From Thalassia testudinum (taxonomy: Eukaryota; Streptophyta; Magnoliopsida; Alismatales; Hydrocharitaceae): a DNA stretch of 64,000 bases. A program made the position numbers and the translations under genes. Shown here in pieces: positions 1-11,440 of the stretch. The stretch's first letter is position 1. Each line of letters starts with the position of its first letter. Under the pieces are notes generated by a model that had not been told where the DNA came from, did not search any database, and worked only from the letters and a program-made list of their open reading frames with translations. The stretch lies in NCBI GenBank assembly GCA_037157565.1, contig JAZHRO010000063.1, positions 93,434,001-93,498,000 on the forward strand, written 5' to 3'.

Positions 1-615
1 TGGGTAACAACCAATTGGCTGGTTGTCTAGAGCCCAGCTCATAAAAATGCACAAATAATTCCCAAAACACTTAGGGAAGAAGTGAGAAGTAGAATAAATC
101 AGGGAGATATACATTGGGTTCACCCTTGTGTTGACCCCATAAAAAAATAAAAAAAGTAGGGAGAAAGCTACCGATCGAAAAGATAAACCTTTAAGCAGAA
201 ACTCTTAAGGCCACCTAGGGTCGTAGAAACCTGAAGTCCATTTTAACGGTCGCCTAATGATTCTATCACTCTTTCACAAGATGCTTAGCACTTGGAGTCC
301 TTTTCGAGTTTTGGGCGAGTTGGGTAGCCATAAAAAGTTATCCCTAAACTCTCAACTCCAAAATTCTAAAAAAAATTAGAAAAGAATAAAAAGCAAAAAA
401 ATGTATCTTCCCTTTTCAAATAAGGCAAGGACTTGGGCTGTCTGCATTTTTTGCAGACACCCGGGCACTGTTGAGTTTTTGTAATTAGGTCCTTACTTGA
501 AATTTTCTAATGTAATCAACAAATCTTGCCTAAGTAATCAAATCCTAATTCTGTTTTTATACATAACATTTATTTTGATTTTGCTAGGGAGTAGCAAAAG
601 ATAAGCATGGGGGTA
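1..615 (+). mobile_element. 3' untranslated end of an Athila-type element, with polypurine tract
   Basis: This is the 3' noncoding tail of an Athila-type Ty3/gypsy element whose body lies left of the window. It aligns by eye with 43741-44586 (same strand) and, reverse complemented, with 36507-37400, 47713-48070 and 54346-55500. The first 55 bases are the second unit of a duplicated motif typical of this tail. A stem-loop GTCTGCA/TGCAGAC sits at 440-458. The purine-rich tract ending in AAGCATGGGGGTA (about 595-615) abuts the LTR and should prime plus-strand DNA synthesis. No reading frame of note. Confidence 0.8.
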
Positions 616-2323
616 TGATGTAGACACATTTAATTAGGATAAACTACCTATTTATACATGTTCCTAGGCTTAGATATGCATTCCATATTATAAATATTGC
701 ATAGCATGCATGATTCTGCATTTCGAGTAGTCTGTGTATATTTTAGGTTAATTCATGTCTTTTTGTGGTCAGGAGAGAAGGAGATTTATTTTCAGGCCTT
801 GGATTGACGATCCGATCATACGGATCTAATCAGGACGACAATCAGAGTTCAATGCCTCCAAAATCGTCTAGATTGGAATCCCGTAGCACTGTATGTAGTT
901 CAAAGAAGATTAATGGCCAAGGGGCAATGTGACATCCTTACATGTTTCGGATGAAAAATCCAACCATACAGATGGATCCAGAGCGACAATCGCAATCCAC
1001 CAATATGAAGATCTTCTTGATCCAAGCACCGTGGCATCCTCTACAAGCAAAAGAAGATGAACGACCCAGATGGTGCCACGTGGCACCATCTGGGTTGCCC
1101 AACACCGGCCAGCAGCAACCGTGGGTGCCCCTCATCATCTATGACCTCTCACAACAGCACTCAACTCCTCCGTTCGACAATCCAGCGAGGCAGCGCAGCA
1201 GTTGCGCAGGCCACTCTCAAAGTCGTGGCGCACATTCAACCCCTCTAGTGCCTTAAATCCAGCCCAGCGGCGAGGCGTGCCCAAATTTGACCGCTCAATC
1301 GTGATCGAGCGACTGTGATGCAGCCATGCAGCGCAACGGATGAGCATGGATACGGCTGCGTGCACGCACGATCTCATGCTCTATCCAATGCCTAATCTGA
1401 CGTGCCATCAAGCATGAAATATGAAGGTGCAATCTCCCCACGATCCTCAACCATGAGATCGTGATCCAACAGTCGTCTTCATCCACGCCTAGCCAATTGC
1501 TGCGTGTGGAGGGCACGCATGCGCAAGCACCAGCAGGCCCTTCAACGACATTTGGGGGCGGATCTTCAACGATACATTTGATGTCGCTATCGCCCATGGA
1601 TGGATTTCTTCCTCTCCTCCTCCACTATAAAGGACCTACACCCCTCCATCCACCTTCATCTCTTCCTTTCTTTCCCTCACCACCTCTAAGGCTCTAGAGA
1701 GAGCTTGTCACAAGCCCGGGATGCTCCTCTAGAGTAGAAAACCAAATATTTTTCTCAGCTCTCATCCCCATTCGTGGAGCATCCTGTGGCCGTCCTCTCA
1801 TCACTTTGGGAAGTAGATCCTCGCTGCGACTCGATCCCATCCCACCCTCCATCCTCCATCGCCATCCTTATTCGTTCTACTCTTCACCACCTTCGTCTGG
1901 GCACCGTCAAAGCGAGCCATCCTCCAAGCGACTGTTGAGGGGTATTCTTCTCACCACTCTCTATCTTTCCACTTTCTAGTGTTGTTTTTCACTTTCTTAT
2001 ATGTAGTTGTAGCAAACATTTGCTTTGAAAGTATATGTGATTATTTCTCTCTCTCTCTTATTTTGCAAGTAGATTAGTTAGATAAACATTTGTCAATCTA
2101 ATCTCTTGCTTTCTAGAAATACAGAAAATGACAAAAGACAAAAATAACAAAAAGAAATAAAATCGAAGCGCAAATTTCACAAAACCAAGCGTCGCCTCCC
2201 CGTATTCGACCCGGGACTCCCTTTTGAGTTTCGATATAAATTTTATGTGGTTACTAGATTTCTACGCACTACGACAATGGGTTTCCAACTCAAATATTTT
2301 TGCCTACGAAGTCGTGCTCATCA
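616..2323 (+). mobile_element. Athila-type 3' LTR (1708 bp)
   Basis: The LTR begins TGATGTAGACAC directly after the polypurine tract and ends GCTCATCA. The same start and layout recur in the solo LTR at 16097. U3 holds a perfect 32-bp palindrome with a CACGTG core (1064-1095) and a tRNA-like A-box/B-box pair (1191-1201 and 1234-1242). A TATA box (TATAAAG, 1626-1632) is followed by a CT-rich R/U5 and a CT microsatellite near 2047. No primer-binding site follows, so this is a 3' LTR or the right end of a fragment. The flanking target duplication cannot be tested because the left end is outside the window. Confidence 0.8.
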
Positions 2324-3599
2324 GGGACAATTAAAGGTAACTTAAATTTCATATATCAAGCCTAAGATGAAATGAAGTCCTCAGTGGTCGAATGACTACC
2401 AATTTTAATTTAGGCTTAGGAACTTAAGTCCACAACCAATAATTGGGGTAATGCTTGATTATTTCTTTTTTTTTGGTGTGTGTGCGAATTGGGTAGGAAG
2501 TGATGCCCAAGCCAAATTAAAAGGGTTTGCAAACAAGGATTTTTGTTGAAGGATTTTAGGGTTTAATCAAGATGATGTAGATTCTAAGATTCTCTCTTTT
2601 TTAAATGTTCAAATAGGTTTCAAGGTGATCACACAATAAGACAATCAAGTTGTAAATTGGTGAGAATCAATTCCTTTGATTGTATGTGTGAGTAAGAGAG
2701 AATAAAATCAAAACCCTAGAGTTGAAAATCCTAGTTATGTAACTCCTAAATGAATCTCTTTTTATGAAACCTTTAAAAGTGGTGATCTAAACAAGAAAAC
2801 AACATCACCACTTAATGTGAAATCAAAGGAATTGAAAAATGATTTTTTTTGTGATTTTAGGACATTGTTTGATTTTTTTTCGAATTTTTCTTCTTACTGG
2901 TGTCAAGAGACAGAATTAATAGATTCGGGGAATTGATTCCCAAAAACCTCAAATGACCTCCCAAATTTTTGAGAATTTTATATGAGGTAGATAATTTCTA
3001 AAAGGTTTCCAGCAATATAAAGTTTACCCAAATCTGATGAGTAGAAAAATTTATAAAATCAACAGACAGTAAGAAAATAATAAGGAAACAAGGTTTGACC
3101 CCTGTTCAGTTAGTGAATTTTTAAAATTTTTCTGTTTGGCCAAATTACTTGAAAATTAGAATCAACGTTTTGACTCAAAGGGCCTTCTCTGGGTGAAATT
3201 TGGTGATTTTAGGAAGCTCCTAAGTGCCCTAACTTGATTTTTGAAAATCAAATAGAAGTGTGGATTTTCAAAAATCACACATCAATAAGATTAAGGTTGT
3301 GGAAAAATGAAGCAAACCACCAACAAAGTGATTTTTAGGATTCCACCGCCCTTAATTTTTCTTATTTCTGATGTTTTTGATAATTTAAAGATTTTTCTAA
3401 GATATTTTTGTGATGATCAAAGAGATGGCTGGAGTACTAACCTGAAGTATGCAGGAAGACAAGAAACTCCAAGCTTCCGCTCAAAGTGCTTAAAATCCCA
3501 CTCCCGCTCCTGATTTGCACCTGAAATAAAAAAAAAAAAAAAATTTAGTGAAGATCTAGTAAAGCAAGAGAGAGATTAAAGATGTGACTAAGTCATACC
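2324..3599 (-). mobile_element. Leader region of a minus-strand Athila-type element, truncated
   Basis: AT-rich noncoding sequence that, read on the minus strand, follows a primer-binding site (3600-3617). It shares wording with the leader of element P2 near 59640-59720 (TTTAGGGTTTAATC motifs, CAAACAAGG). A pyrimidine-rich TTTCAGGTGC lies near 3510-3530 on the minus strand, similar to the CAG/GTAC site of other leaders here. Short open frames inside (for example 3307-3513 on the plus strand) look fortuitous. The left side is cut by the LTR ending at 2323. Confidence 0.55.
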
Positions 3600-3617
3600 T
3601 CCCCAGCAACGACGCCA
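3600..3617 (-). promoter_or_regulatory. Primer-binding site, tRNA-Asp type
   Basis: On the minus strand this reads TGGCGTCGTTGCTGGGGA, matching 16 of 18 bases of the complement of the 3' end of plant tRNA-Asp (TGGCGCCGTTGCCGGGGA). It lies 5 bases from the LTR end at 3623. Both differences are C-to-T transitions. It fixes the orientation of the partial LTR beside it as a minus-strand 5' LTR. Confidence 0.8.
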
Positions 3618-3622
3618 AAAAG

Positions 3623-4180
3623 TGATGTGGATTTTACATGTTTTGTTAATAAACCAAAATAGTGTATTGTACGTGTAAATCTGATCAACTCTTAAATTTA
3701 TAAAACCTACATAGGATGAGTATCTAGGGTCTTCCAAGGAGGAAAAATTATTAATCACATGAAATGATTTTCTCTCTCGCCTCTCAAATCAACACTTGTA
3801 TTTTTGTGATTTTAGTTTTTTTGTTTTTATAGTTTTCAAAATATCAGGCACGAATGCGAGGATGATATTATTGTAAAGACTATGACTATTACTAAACCTA
3901 AGTGACAAGAAGAAAACCTTTTCTTCTAAACTCACCCTAGGTAAGTGCGCCTAGGGTAATTAGAAGAAGGTAAGGTCCACTAAGCTATTATGAATATGAA
4001 GAACTCACTAACTGGAAAACATGAAACTTGGAAGGCAAATTGAAACTTTGTATTACTAGCAACAAGATAAAGTTTAGCAGAATGCTTGTTACATGGAAGA
4101 ATAAAACACACCAGCTAATAAAAGATATAATGATAAAGAAAAAGAAGGGATCCTCTGGTAGAAGTTCTGGATGGTCCTTG
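3623..4180 (-). mobile_element. Partial Athila-type 5' LTR, minus strand
   Basis: It starts TGATGTGGATTTTACATG next to the primer site. About 107 bases in is a degenerate form of the U5 signature (GGGTCTTCCAAGGAGG, against GGGTCGAACACAGGGAGG in sister LTRs), at the offset seen in other copies. It is cut near 4180, where a plus-strand gag scrap begins, so U3 is missing. The right boundary is approximate. Confidence 0.5.
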
Positions 4181-4440
4181 ATTCAAGTGTAGTTACCCCT
4201 TACTTAAAAGGGTTCTTCGTTTATTAAAAGCCACATATTGGTACTGCACCATTTGAAGATCAATTACCACCTGGACTAAATTGAAATTGGCCTTACTGAA
4301 GAAATTCTTCTTAGTTGGGTGGACCAATGCTTCGAGATGGGCGATTACTACCTTTCTCTATTGGTTAGGAGAACCACTTCATAGGGCCTAAGAATAATTT
4401 TAGGACCTATTGCAAAAGTGTCCATTGAAATTGAACTAGA
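4181..4440 (+). pseudogene. Athila gag fragment
   Basis: Translated on the plus strand this piece keeps recognisable retrotransposon gag motifs: a stretch like KATYWYCTI, then ALLKKFFLVGWTNASRWAITTF and GEPLHRA, with stops in GEPLHRA*E*F. It lines up with gag of element I (about 28530-28740) and of element D. Only around 85 codons survive. The right edge is set by the minus-strand Sirevirus LTR from about 4441. Capsid-like protein would be its original role; this piece cannot make one. It may belong to the same old element as the pol relic at 8190-10190, but that is inference. Confidence 0.65.
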
Positions 4441-5975
4441 GGGGGCATGAATAGTGAAAATGAAAGATAATAGCTAAATAAAAATTCAATCACACAATTA
4501 AGACACAAGATTTTTAGGTGGAAACCCAAATCGAGTGAAAACCGTCACCTAACTCAATCCTTGATTTAGGATTTACGATCACAACCATGATCAATCCACT
4601 ATCACACTACTTGAAACAAGTGTAGTGTACCTCAATTACAATTCCCACATCCGATCCCAAAATGAAGGTTTCTCCCTTCGCAAGGAAGAGATGGGGATCT
4701 GACAAACCGGGTACTCAACTGCAAAAAATATATGTAAAATTAAAATAAAACACCGTATAGAGCTCCCCAAAAGATGAGTACTTTAAACTAGCTACTAAGG
4801 GTGAGTAAACTCCATGATGATGATGCCTATAGCACAATTGGAGTGTGAGTTTGGCCAAGACTGGATGTTGTATAGTAGTAGGGCAATAGGATCAAGTGGA
4901 GCTAGTGATTTTCTTTGTAAATTATCTCTCCAAGGTGTGTTTAGCCTAAGAGGGGTTATGGGGTATATATAGGCATGTTAAGAACCTTCAAGAAGGCTTA
5001 GGAGAGGGCTCCTAGCCATTGTAGGCATATCCAAAGAGATTGGGTTGAAATCCAAACAAATCAAGCTCATGATGACTTTGACAGCAGAATCAGACATTTG
5101 ATTTTTGGGTCAAACATCTTATTAGATTCTGATAATATTTTTGGTCATCTGATACAAAGGGTCAGAGTTCCTAATTTTGTTGCATGAAAACAAGGTTCTA
5201 GGATAGATGCCTGGGATGCTATTTTAAGATGTTAGGGTGAATTTTTAGACGTCTAAGTTTATGTGGGTTTGTTCCTAGTTTGAACTAGACCCAAACAGGA
5301 TTCTAGTGTTTGAGGGTCAGACATCGTATTGGACGTCTGACATAGGTTCTGGACATCTGAAGATCATAATGAACTTGGACTTTGGATTTCTTGCAAATCC
5401 AAAAAGTGAGATTTAGTCTGACAAATCTTTGTAAAGTGTTTTTAGGTGTGACATTCCATTATGGATGTCTAGAGACATATCCAGATGTCTGGAACAGAAA
5501 GTAAGGCAATCTACCCCTCGATATGATCTGACAAAAGGGGTTTTGGAAATTATTAGACCAACGTACTCTCCAAGGGCATCTGATAGACTTACCAGACATC
5601 TAAATGGTTCTACAGATGTCTAGTGTTAAGTCTAATCGATTGGAGCCTAAGTGCTTAAAAACTTAAGGCGAGGATAAGTGTGCTTGGTCATCTAAATAAA
5701 AGGTCAAACAACTTATACTGAGATATCAGACATCCGGGAAGCTGTTTAGATGTCTGATGTGTGTCTCTGAGTTGGGTTTTTGTTTCTATTTTTTCCTAAG
5801 TGTTGAGAGCCTAAGTCTAGAGATTATATATATTCGTTGGGGCTCTTTACAACTCTTTCTAGACTCAATAAATAGAAAATTACAACTGTTGTAAGATCTC
5901 TACAATAAATCAAAGACCTAGACATAAGACATATCTGAGGGTCCTACGAATCTTACTTGGCCACAAACACAAGAT
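4441..5975 (-). mobile_element. Sirevirus-like copia LTR, minus strand
   Basis: Read on the minus strand it has the plan of the LTRs at 18057 and 21883: a region of repeated GACGTC-type palindromes (5090-5765 on the plus strand, one intact GACGTC at 5332-5337, others decayed to GACATC/GATGTC), then a downstream segment resembling 'CCTAA..GGTGGAAACCC' near 4490-4570. The terminal CTATTCATGCCCCCTCTAG resembles the end of the LTR at 62503-63492. No pol or gag beside it, so it may be a solo LTR. Boundaries are approximate, since I could not fix a target duplication. Confidence 0.6.
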
Positions 5976-6949
5976 CAAGTGTGATATCAATTGTAATAAA
6001 AAAATGGCACAAAAAAAAATCCTACAATATACACAAAGATTTATAATGGAAACCCCTACGGGTAAAAACCACTACCTAAGCCTCTTAGCTTAGGATTTTC
6101 CCGACTAGGCGAAGCTAGTCAATCCACTAACGTACCACTAGAACGAGGGTGGCACAACCTTTTTACAAACCACTTCTGTTTACAACCTGAAGAGAAGCAC
6201 AACAACAATGGATCTTTCCCAACAACTTGGGATATGTTAATCAAAAACAATAATGTAAAAGAATAATGAACTTATGGAACCTCAATAAAAGTCAAACCAA
6301 AATTTCAACAGAGGTTTGAATCATCATGCTTTGAAAGGCATAAAAATAGAAGCACAGAATGCAGTTGAAGAAGCACGAGAAGCTCTTTGCTTTTTGAGAG
6401 GATCTTTCTACTTAAGAGTGTAAAAAGGGCTATGTACGACCTCTATTTATACCAGCAAATCGACCTAAAAAGGAAATCAAATTGGTCGATTAATTAAGGT
6501 AGATTGGTCGATCATTCTAGTTATTTGATCGATCAATTATTGGTCAATTAATTAGCCTAAATGGTTGATCAAAATTATATTAATCAATTTCCTAAAATGG
6601 GCTGGTTAGATCGATCAATTAATCTTATTTGGTTGATCAATATCCCTAAAAGCTTGATATTAGGAAGAGGCGCAAAAATCCATTTGAGTCTTATTTTGAG
6701 GTTCCTTACAAAAATATTCTAGACTCAATAAAAATAAAAGAGTCCTAAAATATTAGTCTTGCAAAAAGTATAATTTTGGTGCATCAAAACAGAGGTACTT
6801 ACAATATCTTTATCCTTTGATACTTTAATTTTGAGATGGTGGAACCTACAATGGATTTATGATAGAGTAATATGGTATGTCTAGTATTATTTCTTTTACA
6901 TTATTTTGTAAAATCATCAAAACACTATTTAGGAGAGGTTGAACTAACA
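5976..6949 (-). mobile_element. Sirevirus-like copia 3' LTR, second family, minus strand
   Basis: The minus-strand LTR begins TGTTAGTTCAACC at 6949, right after a polypurine tract. It carries repeated TTGGTCGATCAA-like motifs (about 6475-6655) and a TATA region (reverse complement of CTCTATTTATACC near 6440). It aligns with the forward LTR at 62503-63492 through shared segments such as the one around 6710-6820. The left end is uncertain. Confidence 0.65.
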
Positions 6950-6962
6950 ATCTCCCCCTTTC
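6950..6962 (-). promoter_or_regulatory. Polypurine tract of Sirevirus-like element
   Basis: Minus-strand AAAGGGGGAGATT sits immediately before the LTR start TGTTAG. The same AAAAAGGGGGAGAT precedes the 3' LTR at 21883. It would prime plus-strand DNA synthesis and marks 5976-6949 as a 3' LTR. Confidence 0.75.
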
Positions 6963-7193
6963 TGATGATTTTCAAAATCTATCCTTAGATTTATTTTCTA
7001 GAATAAATTTTTAGCTAGTTTTGAGAATCCTAAGATTTTCTCCCCCATTTTGAACATCATCAAAATTAACTAAATAGAGTTGAACTAGGCAATATATATG
7101 TGGCGACCTAATTGGTTCATGATTGAGCAAGCATGAATCATAAAAGGGGCACCAACCAAAGATATGAATAAAAACATGGCAAGATTTCATAAA
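6963..7193 (-). mobile_element. Remnant of copia internal 3' region
   Basis: Short noncoding piece between the polypurine tract and the next LTR end. Minus-strand reading contains GATGATTTTCAAAATC, continuous with the tract. The open frame 7011-7259 on the minus strand crosses into the neighbouring LTR and resembles no family I know. Confidence 0.4.
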
Positions 7194-8188
7194 TGATAAG
7201 TGAGAAATTCGTGAGAGAAAAGGTGATCTAGAGTTTCTGGAAATAGAAACCCAAGTCATTGAGTTACAGAAAATTTGCTATCAAATAATTTAACCAAGAT
7301 TGGGTAAGTCCCGGATCGAACACGAGGAGGTGACATTTGATTTTTTGAAATCCATGTTTGCTTATTTGTTTTTGGCATTTTTTTTGTATTTTCTATTTAG
7401 CAAGAAATTAGATCAGAATATTTCTAATTACTCTATTCTATTCTACTTGCAGAAAAATAAAGACAAAGAAAGAGAGAGAGAGAAAGAACAAATAATATAT
7501 AGGCTAAACAAATGTTTATTACAATCTAAATGCGAAAAATGAAATCTATACTATGAAAACAGTAAAGAGAGAGGGAGAGAGAGAGGTTATCCTCCTCCAT
7601 GGCGGCTTGGAGGATGAGCCATTCAAACGATGCCTAGAAGAAGAGGAATGGAAACAGAGGAAGGAGAATGAAGCTAAACGAATCAGAGATAAGGCAGGAT
7701 GTCATCGTCGTGGGATTCGCTTTTGAATTGGGGGCGAGAGGACAGCTAGTGAGAGCTCCATGAAAGGGATGAGAAGTAGGGATTACAAAATTTTTGTTTT
7801 ATATTTAGCGGAGCAACCCATAGCTTGGGAGCGCAAGAATGAGCTTGAGAACATTTGTTCTTAGCTCTAAGGGGAGGTGAGAAGAGCAAGGAAGGGATGA
7901 TTTGAGAATGGGGATGAAAAGGGGTTTATATAGGTGATGAGGAGGGTTGAAATTGGCCATTTGCATTTATTGTACGTGCATGGGACATGAAAGCATGTTC
8001 CACATGCACGCACTAGCGAGCATCTGGAGAGCAGTAGCTATGCAACGCAAGATAAGTCTGGACCATCTATTTAAGATCTCATGGCTGTTGAGCCTCGCAA
8101 ATCTCTCCTTAGCACTTCAAATCGCACGCACCGCGCACTTGAGTTCGCAAGCAGCATCACAGTCAGTGGGTGCCTAATTAAGGGATCA
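7194..8188 (-). mobile_element. Truncated Athila-type LTR, minus strand
   Basis: It starts TGATAAGTGAGAAATTCG and has the U5 signature GGATCGAACACGAGGAGG about 118 bases in, followed by the AAATCCATG / TTTATTTGTTTTTG block, a GA microsatellite and a TATA box (reverse complement of GTTTATATAGG near 7924). All match sister LTRs at 45997 and 60436. U3 is cut near 8188, where a pol relic begins on the other strand. Confidence 0.6.
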
Positions 8189-8880
8189 GATTGCACCCTT
8201 AATTTCATGGCGCGAGATGGTAGAGTACTAGGGCATAAAATATCAAAAGAAGGTCTGGAAGTCGATCTAGCAAAGTCCGATGCCATTTCCTGATTACCTC
8301 CACCTAGCTTGTTTAAATGGATCAGGTCCTTCCTAGGCACATAGCATTCTACTGGAGATTTATTAATGATTTCTCCAAGATTGCTTGTCCTTTGACAAAT
8401 CTCCTAGTAGTATATGTCCCATTTGAGTTTGATTCTACTTGTCACATTGCTTTCGTGACTTTGCAAAAGGTTGTTTTTGATGCTCCTATTTTCCAAGCCC
8501 CCAACAAATCATTGGATTTTGAAATTGTGTGATGCCTCCAATTCCACGGTCGGAGCAATTTTAGGCCAGTGTCGAGAGCGCCATCCCTTTTTCATCTACT
8601 ATGTTAGCAAGATGTTAAATGAGGTTTAGTGTAATTACGTTGCTATTGAAAAGGAACTACTGGCGGAAGTGTTTGGGCTGGAGAAATTTTGTTCTTATAT
8701 TCTCAAGTCTAAAGTCATTATTTTCACTAATCATTCAACCCTCTGGCATTTGTTAGCCAAGAAGGATGCCGACCACACTTGATTAAATGGATCCTTCTTT
8801 TGCAAGAATTTGACATTGAAATCCACAACAAAGTCGGAGCCTAAAATGTTGTGGCTAATCATGTTTCACATCTAGACCAA
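8189..8880 (+). pseudogene. Athila-like pol relic: end of reverse transcriptase and RNase H
   Basis: Translation gives the RT tail (FMARDGRVLGHKISKEGLEVD), then the connection region (FYWRFINDFSKIACPLTNLL) and RNase H motifs: CDASNSTVGAILGQ with the first catalytic Asp, AIEKELLAEVFGLEKF with the Glu, and FTNHSTLWHLLAKKDA where the usual TDH is TNH. RNase H would normally remove the RNA strand of the RNA-DNA hybrid. Several stops and at least two frameshifts (near 8293 and 8532) break the frame. RT palm motifs lie outside. It reads into the integrase relic that follows. Confidence 0.7.
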
Positions 8881-10187
8881 ACCCACATTCCTCTTTCCCC
8901 TTCGATCTCTGAGAAATTTTTGAATAAGTCACTCTTGGCTATTAATTCACCAGACCCTTGGTTCACAGAGATCATAAAATTATCTTATTGGTGGCAAGAT
9001 TCCCTTGAGTTTATCCAAGGACTAAAAGGTCAAATTCCTTTGTAAGCCAAGTATTTCTTTTTGGATGACCCCTTGCTTCATTGGGGTTCTAATCAAGTGA
9101 TTAGGAGGTGCATCCTCGATTTTGAGATCCTTAATGTGCTTTCTTTTGCCACAGCAAGGCCTGTGCTGGACATTTCTGGCCATCTATCTTCAAAGATGCA
9201 CATGTTTTTTCTCAGAACCGTAGACAATGTTAAGCAATAGGTTCCATTACAAAGCATGGAATGATGCCCCTTCAGCCTATTCTGATCATGGAAGTCTTCG
9301 ATGTCTAGGGCATCAATTTCATTGGACCTTTTCTTATCTCACATGGCTTCAAGTATATTATATTTGTTGATTATGTGTTGAAGTGGTTTGAAGCCATCCT
9401 GACGAGATGTGCTGACCATAAAGCTGTTATTAACTTCGTTTGGTATAATATCGCTTCGAGATTCAATGTTCCCTATGCTTTGATTAGCAATGAAGGAAGT
9501 CACTTTATTCATGCACAATTTCAAGCTATATTGAAGAAGTATGTGGTGAATCATCGCATTGCTACTCCATATCACCCCCAGACCAATAGGCAAGCTGAAG
9601 TCTCTAACTGTCAAATCAAGTTAATTTTGCAAAAGATGGTAAGACATAATCAGAAGGATTGGTCTGACTGACTTATTGATGCATTATGGGCATATTAGGT
9701 TGCATACAATGCTCTACTAGGAATGTCACCATATAGAAAGGGGTACAAAAAATCCTATCACCTTCTAATTTAGCTAGAGCATCACACATATTGGGTGACG
9801 AGGAGGTGTAATTTGGACCTGGATATAGGAGGTCATGAAAGGAAACTCCAGCTCAGTGAACTAGAAGAGATATGGTGAGAGGGCTATGAAACTCGAAGAT
9901 ATATAAGGATGAAATGAAGGAATTTCATGACCGCCACATCCAGAGAAAATCATTCCTTGCTAACTAGCAAGTCTTGTTATTCGATTCTAAGCTTAAATCC
10001 TTTGCAAGAAGGTTAAAGCGAAGTGGACTGGCTCATTTGTGGTATTCACCCATATTTTAATAAGACTATCCAGATTTAAGACTCAAAGACTAGGCAGGTT
10101 TCTACCATTAATGGCCAATGCCACAAGCCATTCTTTGCCCATGAACCTCCTCCAGTTGATGAAAAGATCTATCATATTAAGCATTTC
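8881..10187 (+). pseudogene. Athila-like integrase relic
   Basis: The core is clear in 9300-9671: GINFIGPF, then VDYVLKWFEAILTR, then LISNEGSHFIHAQF and HRIATPYHPQTNRQAEVSN. Integrase joins element cDNA to host DNA with a D-D-E triad. Here the first Asp of the usual G-(I/M)-D-F is Asn, the Asp of SDGGSHF is Asn, and the Glu of AEVSN is kept. Both losses fit G-to-A transitions. The C-terminal part ([17 protein letters not shown]-like, then THINGQCHKPFF-like) follows in broken frame to 10187. The N-terminal zinc-binding part is too decayed to place. The copy is inactive. Confidence 0.75.
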
Positions 10188-11440
10188 TAATCTGATAGAG
10201 TTTTTGCCCCACTAGAGGTGTTAAACTCAACACTTATATATATATTATTTCTCTCTATATATAGCATGTTCTCTTTCTATTTCCTACATTTATAGGCATT
10301 GAATATGTTGAACATCGAAAACTCGGATGTTATTCCAAGTGATCTCTACCCTTGTTTCTTTATGTTTATTTTCATGCATGAGGACATGCAAGAAACTAGG
10401 CATGGGGAGCAGGTAGTGCACATGTTGAGTTAATTTCTACCAGTACCTAGAAATTTTTGCAATTGCACTTCTGAAAAAATTTCTTTTGAAAAAATTTGAA
10501 AAATGAGAAATTTCAAAGAAATTTTTAGTTCTATAAATGGCATTTTTTCATGTTTCTAGCTAAAGTTGAGTGGAAGGATTAAGTGCTTAGAGTCAATCAA
10601 ACCAAGAGGATAGTAAGGAACTTTAGACCATAAGGCTTAATAGGCTATAGTTAACTCAATTAATCGAGGATGGTTCGTTAGACTTGGGTTTTGTCTGATT
10701 CTTGATGAATCTAGCTACCTAAAACCAATGGTCAAGAAGTAAAAAAGTATAGGGCTTTGTTGTTCACTCTCAAGTTTAAGAGTTAGGTAACCTAAGTAGT
10801 CAAACTTTCACACACATGAGAATTGAGTTATAGGCATCTGAAACCGTGAAAACACATGCATCATTGGAATCGAGTTTAATTCCTTTTCACTACAATGATT
10901 TCCATGGTGCAATTCTTGAAAGGATGAAGGATGAGCCACTCACCTAGAAAAAAAATGGGAGAATAAAGAAAAAAGAAAAAAATAAGAAGTTAGAAAATTA
11001 CAAATAAATTAGCACCTTATTACAAATGGGTGCCACAAATAAAATACCTCACTACATATGGGTGTTCATTCTTTCCAAAAATATAAAAATTGAAATATAG
11101 AAAAAGAAAAAAATTCATAGATAAAAATACTAGGAAAAGAGCTCTAGAGTCCAGCTGAGGAGATAGAAATAGGTGAGGAGAAAACTACCAATTCTAAGTA
11201 ATGCCAAACCAAAGATGAAAATTGGGATGATTGGGAATGAATTTTGATACCTTGACCTAGATTTTACAACCTTGGATGCCTGTAGGTCAAATCATTGCAC
11301 TCTGCACAAATGCTTTAAATTCACAAGTAACAAACTCTGAGTAGACAGTGAGGCCTAAGAAATCAAACTTCAAAACTAGAGGTTAAAGCTAAAAGGATCC
11401 AAAAAGATTCAGCCTACCTGATTATAGATGCATGTCCTTG
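10188..11440 (+). mobile_element. 3' untranslated region of the pol relic
   Basis: No gene is visible. The order of signals matches the 3' UTR of element I: a CACTAGAGGTGTTAAACTCAACACTT segment comparable with 43180-43210, a TGAGGACAT...CATGGGGAG stretch near 10378-10410 comparable with 43297-43330, and then CTTAGAGTCAATCAAACC near 10590. The shared order supports one ancient element covering 8189-11440. It ends where a minus-strand LTR piece begins. Confidence 0.5.

Noticed and set aside
7011..7259. 82-residue open frame on the minus strand beside a copia polypurine tract
   Set aside because: It crosses an LTR boundary at 7194, so it joins unrelated sequences.
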